DNA of 64,000 nt from Imperialibacter sp040222815 (GTDB lineage: Bacteria; Bacteroidota; Bacteroidia; Cytophagales; Cyclobacteriaceae), in assembly GCF_040222815.1 (NCBI RefSeq), contig NZ_JAVKCH010000022.1:685357-749356 (forward strand), read 5' to 3'. Shown here piece after piece: positions 57,098 through 64,000 of the stretch (its first letter is position 1; each line of letters begins with the position of its first letter). The notes beneath the pieces were generated by a model, which worked only from the letters and a program-made list of their open reading frames with translations, did not search any database and had not been told where the DNA came from. The position numbers and the translations under genes are program-made.

Positions 57098-58198
57098 ATG
57101 AGCAAGAAGAAACTACTGGTGCTAACAGGCGGCGGCGACTGCCCCGGTCTCAACGCCGTGTTGCGGGGGATTGTAAAGAGGTCGCAGCAAAACCCTGAAT
57201 GGGAGGTGTACGGAAGTATAGAAGCCTATAATGGCGTGCTGAGCGACCCCCAGGAGATTGTCAGGTTGGACAACAAGGCCATCGCCGGCATCCATGTAAA
57301 GGGCGGCACTATCATAAAAACAACCAATAAAGGAGGGCCGTTTACCTGGCCCGTGAAGCATGAAGATGGAAGCTGGTCCAGCATTGACCGCTCCGATGAC
57401 CTACTCAACCGCCTTGACGCCCTCGGCATAACTGCGGTAATTAGCATAGGCGGCGATGGTTCACAGCGCATTTCACAGAAGCTTTATGAGCGGGGTCTGG
57501 ACATCGTAGGCGTCCCGAAAACAATTGACAATGATCTTTCGGGCACCGATTTTACTTTTGGTTTTCAAACAGCGGTGCAAATTGCTTCCGATAGCCTCGA
57601 CAAGCTGGTGACCACTGCCGAAAGCCACCACCGGGTAATGATCATGGAGGTGATGGGCAGGGCAGCTGGCTGGATTGCCCTTCATACAGCCATTTCTGGT
57701 GGGGCAGAGGTTTGTCTTATTCCAGAGATTCCCTATGATGTAGAGAAAATCAAGCAACGAATTGATCAGCGTTACCATAATGGGAAGGGTTTCGCTCATA
57801 TTGTGATGGCTGAGGGTGCTAAGCCGATTGGGGGTGATGTGGTCGCCACTAAAAGCAGCGAGGTGGGGTATAAAAATATCCGGTTGGGAGGATGTGCTTA
57901 CCGGCTTTCTCAAGAATTGAAAGATGCGGGCTGTGAGGCCGACATTCGTGAGACCGTATTGGGTCATATCCAAAGAGGAGGGGGCCCTATAGCCTTTGAC
58001 AGGGTGCTTGCCTTGCAATTTGGCGTGAAGGCATTTGAAATGGTGCTGGAACAGAAGTTTGGCAGGATGGTGGCCTATAAACACAACGACATCGTGGACG
58101 TTCCCTTGCTGGAGGCCATTAGTACCTACAACTATGTTAACACTGATTCCTACCTAGTGAAAACAGCAAGAGGCTTAGGGATTTCTTTCGGAGATTAA
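57098..58198 (+). CDS. pfkA: 6-phosphofructokinase
   Basis: 366 residues from the ATG at 57098 (an earlier in-frame TTG at 57083 is unlikely). Phosphorylates fructose 6-phosphate. Key sites: LTGGGDCPGLNAV (phosphate loop), GGDGSQ (118-123) with glycine at the position equivalent to Gly104 of Escherichia coli PfkA, and PKTIDND (140-146) with lysine at the position equivalent to Gly124, then VEVMGRxxG, PEIPYD and RETVLGHIQRGG. The Gly104/Lys124 combination is the one I associate with ATP-using 'group III-like' enzymes rather than pyrophosphate-dependent ones, which usually carry Asp104 plus Lys124. Terminator immediately downstream. Confidence 0.93.
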   Translation: MSKKKLLVLTGGGDCPGLNAVLRGIVKRSQQNPEWEVYGSIEAYNGVLSDPQEIVRLDNKAIAGIHVKGGTIIKTTNKGGPFTWPVKHEDGSWSSIDRSDDLLNRLDALGITAVISIGGDGSQRISQKLYERGLDIVGVPKTIDNDLSGTDFTFGFQTAVQIASDSLDKLVTTAESHHRVMIMEVMGRAAGWIALHTAISGGAEVCLIPEIPYDVEKIKQRIDQRYHNGKGFAHIVMAEGAKPIGGDVVATKSSEVGYKNIRLGGCAYRLSQELKDAGCEADIRETVLGHIQRGGGPIAFDRVLALQFGVKAFEMVLEQKFGRMVAYKHNDIVDVPLLEAISTYNYVNTDSYLVKTARGLGISFGD

Positions 58199-58252
58199 GT
58201 TGGACTTCAATAATACCTCTATCACTTTTAAGGCAGTGAACCCGGGCAAAAA

Positions 58253-58280
58253 AAAAGCCAAACAATGCTGTTTGGCTTTT
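58253..58280. terminator. Bidirectional rho-independent terminator
   Basis: AAAAGCCAAACA (58253-58264) pairs perfectly with TGTTTGGCTTTT (58269-58280) around ATGC, flanked by A-run and T-run. It lies between the convergent pfkA and PorP/SprF genes. Confidence 0.9.
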
Positions 58281-58297
58281 CGAGGAAGTTAGGTTGA

Positions 58298-59236
58298 TTA
58301 ATAATAAACCGGGCATAAAGGATCTTTAGAAAGAGCCTTTATTAATACTCTATAGTTGATCATGATCTCATGCGTTCCGTTAGTGTATTGCCTTTGGTTC
58401 GATGTAACCATGTCGTAGGCATAGCCAAGCCGGATGTTCTCGTTCAATACAAGTTGGGTGATCAACGTCATTGAATCACCGCTACGGTAGGAGAGACCTG
58501 CGTAAACAATGTCTTCAAATATCACATTGCAGTTAAGGTCGATACCCAATGGCAGGTTGTCCTGGTACCTGATCAGCACAGCCGGAAGAAGATTGATGTT
58601 GTCGGTCAGCGGGAAAACCATTCCTCCGGTTAAATATACGTAACGGGGTGTTCTGGCTTCCGTCCCCTTACCCAAGCTTACATCGACAACCCTGTTTTTT
58701 ACAATGTGGGGGATCGATGCTCCCAGGTACACTCGTTTATTGTAATAGTAAGCACCTGTTCCAAAATTCGGGCTGAACTTTCGGGCAACTCCTGAAAGAA
58801 TGTTGTCATTTTCATCCCTGATAGTTAGCAGGTCGAAATTTGACCTTCTGTCGTTGAACCCGCCTTGCAGCCCCATTGCCAAATAGCCTGTCGCTAGCTT
58901 GATTTTGTAGGCGTAGCTGGCATAAAATCCATAATCAGTATGAATACCCACCTGGTCTCTCGTTGCCGTTAGACCGACGCCGATCTGATTACTAAACAAA
59001 GGTGTATGGCCAGTGAACGTCTGGAATGATGGTGCACCATCAATATTGACCCATTGATCCCGGTGTATAACCGCAGCACTGAATTCGTTGGTGCTTCCTG
59101 CATAGGCCGGATTCAGCACCATTCCGTTGTACATGTACTGCGAAATGACCGGGCGTTGCTGGGCGAATACGTCCCAGTTGCCCAACAACACCACTACACA
59201 GAACAATAATCTAGTTACAATCTTCATACTTAACAT
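58298..59236 (-). CDS. PorP/SprF-family type IX secretion membrane protein
   Basis: 312 residues; the sorting-related barrel that normally partners a large type IX-secreted adhesin. Signal peptide (MKIVTRLLFCVVVLLGNWDVFAQ, second ATG at 59227). The conserved start RPVISQYMYNGMVLNPAYAGST...AAVIHRDQWVNIDGAPSFQTFTGHTPLF is diagnostic for PorP/SprF; strands continue to the end (HEIMINYRVLI). The ATG at 59236 overlaps the stop of the giant gene (TAATG), so translational coupling is likely; the ATG at 59227 gives a cleaner signal peptide. Confidence 0.95.
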   Translation of the reverse strand: MLSMKIVTRLLFCVVVLLGNWDVFAQQRPVISQYMYNGMVLNPAYAGSTNEFSAAVIHRDQWVNIDGAPSFQTFTGHTPLFSNQIGVGLTATRDQVGIHTDYGFYASYAYKIKLATGYLAMGLQGGFNDRRSNFDLLTIRDENDNILSGVARKFSPNFGTGAYYYNKRVYLGASIPHIVKNRVVDVSLGKGTEARTPRYVYLTGGMVFPLTDNINLLPAVLIRYQDNLPLGIDLNCNVIFEDIVYAGLSYRSGDSMTLITQLVLNENIRLGYAYDMVTSNQRQYTNGTHEIMINYRVLIKALSKDPLCPVYY

Positions 59237-62200
59237 TACCTTATGAGCTCAAGATAGCCAGAAAGTGGATCAGTTCCATCACCTTTGTCTACGAGATAGA
59301 AATAGGTACCCGCAGGTAACAGCCTGCTTCCAGCTACTATTCCCTTGTTACTGACACCATCAAAGTATATATCTGTGTTATCGTAACTATCCCCTTCCCA
59401 CACAATGGCTCCAGCTCTGTTGAAAATTTTCACATTGTTGTTAGGGAACTGATCGATACAATCCATAATGAACAAGTCGTTCAGTCCATCGCCATTGGCA
59501 GAGACGCCGTTGTAGATCACGATATCCGCTCCGATAGTGAATTCCTGTGTCGCTGTACATCCGTTGCCATCCCAAATGGTCACCGAATAGTCACCAAATG
59601 TTGCTTCAAACAATCCACCTTCAAAAGTTGTGTTGCCTGTGGCAAGGTGAGTCCAGACTACGCTATCAAGTTCTATTGGCTCAGGGAACACCAGCAGCGC
59701 AACTCCTGTTGGCACCAGACACTGTGAGTCTTGCACATCCACCACAAACTGAGGCTCTGTGCGTGCATCGCTGATTGATATTCTTGACTCTTCAGATACA
59801 CAACCTGTCAGAAGATCAGTAGCGATCACAATGTACTCTACGGTTTCGCCTTCTCTTCCCAGCCCTTTAGGATCGAAGCCTGTGTGGATGATTGTCGTAG
59901 TATCCGTTGCTTCGTACCAGTCGAACTGATAGTTGCCAATATTACCTTCTACTGTCGCCCTTGCTTCACCGTTTGGAGCGGCACAACTTGTCATATTACT
60001 CACAAGTGTCAGAGTCGGGTTAGAAGGCGTTACTGTTTGATCAGTCACCTCTACTGTTTGGGTAGACTGACAACCAGTAATTGTGTTGGTCACTCTCAGT
60101 GTATAGGGACCAGCAGCCAGATTGCCAACCACAGGCCCGTCGAAGATTTTAGCAGCTGGATCAACTAACGTTCCAGTGTACCACTCGAAAGTGTGACCGG
60201 TTACAGTGCTGTCGGCAAGGATGGCACTCAATTCGCCGTTAGGCTGGTCTTCGAAGCATATCGTCAGTGCTTGTGTCTCAGCAACGATCACGTCAGGAAT
60301 GGTAGTTGCATCCGGCACTACCACCTGAATAGGTTGTGACTGACACAGCGGGTCGTCGATATTATAGACCATCAACGTGTAGGTGCCGCTGTTCAAATTC
60401 TCCCACGACTGTCCTTCAAAGTCGAACTCTCCGGCGTTGAAACCAGGAGCCACCAAACCAGCTCTCCATAGGAATCTATAGTCCTGAATCTCCTTACCAA
60501 ACGGCAGGGTGATCAGGTTAGCGGCTACCACTCCATCGAATGGTGCTATACATCTGTCGTTCACAGTCGCCGTAGTTGTTACCTCCAGTGGGTTGATTGA
60601 CTCGTCCGTCATTGGATAAGTTTCAACAGAGCTGCAACCTGTGGCAAGGTCTGTGACCAGCACGGTGTACATACCGGCAGCAATACCACTGAGGACAGGG
60701 TTGTTTGTCAGAAGCGGCGTGCCGGTGGCTGTAGTGCCCCTGTACCAGGCGAAAGTATAGGCATTTGTGTCATTTGACCCATTAGCTGTTACTTCGAGTA
60801 AGCCGTTAGGAATGGCAGGGTTACAGTTCGTTTGCACCTCAACATTTACCAGGCTGATTACAGGCGGTGTTGAAGCGTCTTCCACTTCTACTTCTACTTC
60901 TATGGAGCTACATCCGAAGGCATTGTCCACAGCTCTTATGTAGTAGATGCCAGCTTCCAAATCTGTGAAGATAGTGTCGGCAGCTGTTGCTATTGGTGAT
61001 GCACCCGCCGTAGCCGGGTTTACATTCCAAAGCTCGAAGGTATAATCAGCCAATACGCCAGGCGTGATGCCGTTGATCTCTATAGAGCCATCAGCAGGGT
61101 CACATACTGTCATTGGCAACACCTCAATGTCATCAAAAAGCAACTGCGGTATTACCGGCACGTTCTCTAACGTGATTTCTGCGGTGCTTGTGCAACCGGT
61201 AAGGTTATTCAATACCTCAACGGTGTAAGGCCCGGCAGCCAAACCACTAATGGATTGCGTGTTGCCCAGGTTAGTGCCTGTTACACCACTGCCTTCGTAC
61301 CAGGTGATTACATAGTTGTTGATATCGTAGCCAACAGCACTTGGATCATCTACTATTACACTCAACTCGCCATTGGCAGTGGAAGGATCGCAGCTTTGAT
61401 CGACTTGCACTAACGTGATGTCGGCCACAGGGTAAGTGATTTCTTCTTCTACCACAAATTCAAGTGTCTGCGCACAACCTGTAACGGCATGTGTTAGAGT
61501 GACAGTGTAAGCTCCAGCGCTCAGGTTGCTGATGCTGTTCTGCCCAGCCACATTGTTGACAAGGGTAGTGGCATTGTCTACATCCTTCCAAGTGAAGTTG
61601 TAGTCTGCCAAAGCACTTGCAGCGCCACCCAGAGTAACTACGTCTACCGAAGCAGCACCGTTAGGCGTACAGTTGGTTTGGTCAGTAGTTGTTCTTGCGG
61701 TTACTACGACTGGGAGAGATTGCGTACCAACAACTATTTGCTGGGACACTTGACATGTCGAGACATTGTTAACTATCGTGACCGTATAAGTGTCAGCTGA
61801 GAGACCGGTGATGCTTGTCAGGCCATTGAAGGCTGGCAGTGCTCCGGTAGTATTGGCCCAAGTGATGGTAGTGCCATCTGTTGTAGCATCGCCGTCCGTA
61901 TCCTGTGCAGCCAGAGTGATTGTTATTGCTCCCACGCCAAGCGTTCCACCCACACAACCCTGGTCTTCAGTAACTACGGCTGTCAGTGAAGGATTCACGT
62001 GGTGGTCTTCAATAGTCAGCTTAATGAATGCCGAAGGACAACCTGTCGAGTTTCTGGTTGCTTGAATATAGTATTCGCCAGGGCCAAGCGTTCTCGTATG
62101 ATTGTAAACAGTGGTTGACCCGCTTACATCCAAGTTGGCACCTACCTGGGTTGTTTTGTTGCTTTGGTACAATCTCCAGGTATATGCCTGGAGATCCTGA

Positions 62201-64000
62201 ACGCCGTTGGTGATCTTATTGCTTCTCAGTTCGAATGATCCGTTACCAGCCGGAGTAGTGCACAATGTAGAGTGTGTCAAAGCCGCTGCAGTAAACGCTG
62301 GGGTTACGAGGTTCTGAGTAACCTGGAACCGCTCTGTCGTTTCGCAACCAGAAGCAGTATTTTCCACAATTACCGTGTAGAAGCCGACAGCAAGGTCGGA
62401 TACCACAAACTCAGTTCCCGAGTTACCATCTCCGCTGATCGAACCGGGAACAAAGGCACCAGCTGCGGCAGATAAAGTTGTCTGGTATGTCCAGGTCAGG
62501 CCGTAGGTCTGCCCAGCATTGCTGGCACCAGTCTTCAATCCAAAGGTGATGGTTCCGTTGTCGCCTGTGCAGTTGATGTCGGCTGTGATAGTAGACGACT
62601 CCAATTCAGGCATCTCCCTGGCATCTTCTATATCGACAGGGTAGAACTCAGAGGCACACAGGAAGGTTTTGTGTGTGGCAGTCACATAGTAGCGACCAGG
62701 AGCCAGGGGCTCTGCTGCAAGCGCTGCCGTTGTGAACACGCCGGCTCCATGCAATGAGAAGCTAGCGTTGTACAAACGGAGCGTATAGTTCGCATCAATA
62801 TTGGCTGTAGTATTAACCGTCGCATTGTCCGCAGGGTTGCCCGAACTTGTGATAGTAATGAAGTCCGTCGTGCCGTTGAAGAAAACAGAGCCGTTTTCAA
62901 CATCACAAGACGTATCATCAGTGCTGCTTGCCTGCAGGGTGATTACTACTGGCACGTACTGGAGGTTGAAAGCGGCCGTAGCTGCACAGTTCAAACCAGT
63001 GGACTGGTTGTCAGTTACCTGCACCCAATATTGTCCATCCTCAACATTTGAGATGGTAGCAGTTTGGCCACCATTGCCCACTGCTACTGGGTTGACAACT
63101 CCAATCGAGCCTTTGTGCCATTGGTAGAGGTATGCCCCACCATCGTTGTTGCCGATAGTCACTGTTAAGCTACCGTCAAAGTTGGCAGGATCACAATATG
63201 TATTTGGTCGTACCTGGCTAATTGATGGCGTTGGCTTCACCGAAACGTCGTTAATAATCACCTGCCTGAAGTTGGAAGTACAGCCAGAACCAGATGTGCT
63301 GGTGGCTTGCACGAAGTAGGTACCAGAAGGCAAATCTGAAACAGTATTAACAGCGAAGGTCGGTAAGGGAACAACAGTACCAATGAATGTATCAGTGAAT
63401 GTGCCATTACCTAATTTTTGCCAAAGCTTGAATGTGTACCCACCTGTTCCATTGGAAGCACCATTCAGGAATACATCATTTACGGTGATTGTGCCATTTT
63501 CGTCCGGGTCACAATCCTGCGAATCGGTTTTTGCGATGTCGGTAGCACGAATGAGTACTTGGTCAGGATTATCTTCTACTTGCACCACGATTTGATCGGA
63601 GCAACCTTGTCCCGGCTGAACGTTTGAGGTTACGACAATCGTGTAGAATCCAGCAGCCAGTCCAGTGGCAGAGAACATTCCATTACCGCTGAGAGCAGGC
63701 TGGGCAACCGCTGGGTTAGTGATTGCAGTACCATGGTAGGACCAGTCGAAGTCGAAGTTAGCATATTGTCCGGCAGGTAGGTCCGTGCCAAGGTTAGCAG
63801 GGTCTTCCAGAATAATCGAAACCTCACCATTTCCGCCTGTACAGAAGTTGTCGTGAGCAATGATAGGAGTGCGGAATACAGGTTCGTATCCATCAGTACC
63901 CACAGTTACCTGAGCCAGCCCTGAAGCACAACCAGTTGTCTTTCTTACAGCTTTTAGGAAATAGCTACCAGCAGGTACGTCGGTGAAGTTAACGTTACCT
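59236..64000 (-). CDS. Giant SprB-like repeat protein with type IX (type B) sorting domain, 5' end outside window
   Basis: About 1,587 residues are in the window and the frame stays open to the right edge, so the N-terminus is missing. At least fourteen repeats of roughly 85-110 residues follow one another, each with the pattern 'TxCxxxNGxLxV...Y.(F/V).W(Y/K)...L(S/A)AGxYTVxVxxxxTGCxxxxxxxVxD', cysteines at both ends. This is the SprB-type beta-sandwich repeat. The last about 95 residues (NGVSANGDGLNDLFIMDCID ... KIFNRAGAIVWEGDSYDNTD ... GTYFYLVDKGDGTDPLSGYL) are the gliding-motility-associated C-terminal domain, the type B signal of the type IX system. Surface-exposed adhesin, expected to work with the PorP/SprF partner. 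Confidence 0.93.
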   Translation of the reverse strand, partial: GNVNFTDVPAGSYFLKAVRKTTGCASGLAQVTVGTDGYEPVFRTPIIAHDNFCTGGNGEVSIILEDPANLGTDLPAGQYANFDFDWSYHGTAITNPAVAQPALSGNGMFSATGLAAGFYTIVVTSNVQPGQGCSDQIVVQVEDNPDQVLIRATDIAKTDSQDCDPDENGTITVNDVFLNGASNGTGGYTFKLWQKLGNGTFTDTFIGTVVPLPTFAVNTVSDLPSGTYFVQATSTSGSGCTSNFRQVIINDVSVKPTPSISQVRPNTYCDPANFDGSLTVTIGNNDGGAYLYQWHKGSIGVVNPVAVGNGGQTATISNVEDGQYWVQVTDNQSTGLNCAATAAFNLQYVPVVITLQASSTDDTSCDVENGSVFFNGTTDFITITSSGNPADNATVNTTANIDANYTLRLYNASFSLHGAGVFTTAALAAEPLAPGRYYVTATHKTFLCASEFYPVDIEDAREMPELESSTITADINCTGDNGTITFGLKTGASNAGQTYGLTWTYQTTLSAAAGAFVPGSISGDGNSGTEFVVSDLAVGFYTVIVENTASGCETTERFQVTQNLVTPAFTAAALTHSTLCTTPAGNGSFELRSNKITNGVQDLQAYTWRLYQSNKTTQVGANLDVSGSTTVYNHTRTLGPGEYYIQATRNSTGCPSAFIKLTIEDHHVNPSLTAVVTEDQGCVGGTLGVGAITITLAAQDTDGDATTDGTTITWANTTGALPAFNGLTSITGLSADTYTVTIVNNVSTCQVSQQIVVGTQSLPVVVTARTTTDQTNCTPNGAASVDVVTLGGAASALADYNFTWKDVDNATTLVNNVAGQNSISNLSAGAYTVTLTHAVTGCAQTLEFVVEEEITYPVADITLVQVDQSCDPSTANGELSVIVDDPSAVGYDINNYVITWYEGSGVTGTNLGNTQSISGLAAGPYTVEVLNNLTGCTSTAEITLENVPVIPQLLFDDIEVLPMTVCDPADGSIEINGITPGVLADYTFELWNVNPATAGASPIATAADTIFTDLEAGIYYIRAVDNAFGCSSIEVEVEVEDASTPPVISLVNVEVQTNCNPAIPNGLLEVTANGSNDTNAYTFAWYRGTTATGTPLLTNNPVLSGIAAGMYTVLVTDLATGCSSVETYPMTDESINPLEVTTTATVNDRCIAPFDGVVAANLITLPFGKEIQDYRFLWRAGLVAPGFNAGEFDFEGQSWENLNSGTYTLMVYNIDDPLCQSQPIQVVVPDATTIPDVIVAETQALTICFEDQPNGELSAILADSTVTGHTFEWYTGTLVDPAAKIFDGPVVGNLAAGPYTLRVTNTITGCQSTQTVEVTDQTVTPSNPTLTLVSNMTSCAAPNGEARATVEGNIGNYQFDWYEATDTTTIIHTGFDPKGLGREGETVEYIVIATDLLTGCVSEESRISISDARTEPQFVVDVQDSQCLVPTGVALLVFPEPIELDSVVWTHLATGNTTFEGGLFEATFGDYSVTIWDGNGCTATQEFTIGADIVIYNGVSANGDGLNDLFIMDCIDQFPNNNVKIFNRAGAIVWEGDSYDNTDIYFDGVSNKGIVAGSRLLPAGTYFYLVDKGDGTDPLSGYLELIR

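Overview
The window looks like a chromosomal segment of a Bacteroidota bacterium, most likely a marine or soil gliding member of the Cytophagales. Evidence: a PorP/SprF-like protein next to a giant SprB-like repeat adhesin with a type IX secretion (type B) C-terminal signal, a PadR-gene promoter of the Bacteroidota type (TTG / TAnnTTTG), almost no Shine-Dalgarno sequences, fused B12 mutase IcmF, a GH92 mannosidase and several LytTR/AraC/Crp-type regulators. Base composition is near balanced, except for an AT-richer nuclease gene at 22.1-23.0 kb. No rRNA, tRNA, integrase, transposase or CRISPR array was recognised.

Layout. 0-11 kb is mostly conserved: miaB (cut by the left edge); a rightward operon (gamma-carbonic-anhydrase-like, DinB-like, thioesterase, small membrane protein) convergent with rimK; a leftward block with polysaccharide deacetylase and signal peptidase I; a PadR regulator with an M23 peptidase-like membrane protein; a beta-barrel; an exported HExxH protein; a LytTR/histidine-kinase pair. 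11-27 kb is an accessory patchwork of regulator-plus-enzyme modules: aldo/keto reductase and AraC; Crp-like and MDR reductase; Crp-like and SDR; AraC and lipoprotein glyoxalase. Both Crp-like modules carry a perfect or near-perfect 16-bp palindrome in front of the enzyme gene. Between modules lie REP-like hairpins, an OmpA pseudogene, a 155-bp inverted-repeat element and two attC-like folded repeats bordering a DUF2200 gene and a winged-helix/PD-(D/E)XK nuclease gene.

27.2-27.9 kb is a 99-bp tandem repeat with alternating A-B units. 28-45 kb holds an M14 peptidase, an ABC permease, a lipid/glycerol cluster (monoacylglycerol lipase, glpK, membrane patatin), a GATase-like exported protein, a non-canonical Nramp transporter and a COG2509-type flavoprotein whose 3' end is partly duplicated 0.8 kb downstream. 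45-58 kb carries icmF, a CDGSH protein, hrpB, a TPR protein, GH92, a membrane-anchored serine hydrolase and phosphofructokinase. 58-64 kb is the PorP/SprF-SprB-like pair running off the right edge.

The least conventional content is in the spacers: a hairpin family whose loop-proximal bases (GTG-AAGA-CAC) and 3' tail (CCANGGCGG) stay fixed while the outer stem changes in a compensatory way, the attC-like cassette arrangement without a visible integrase, and the Crp-type palindromic operators. All functional names are from reading motifs by eye; no database search was run.
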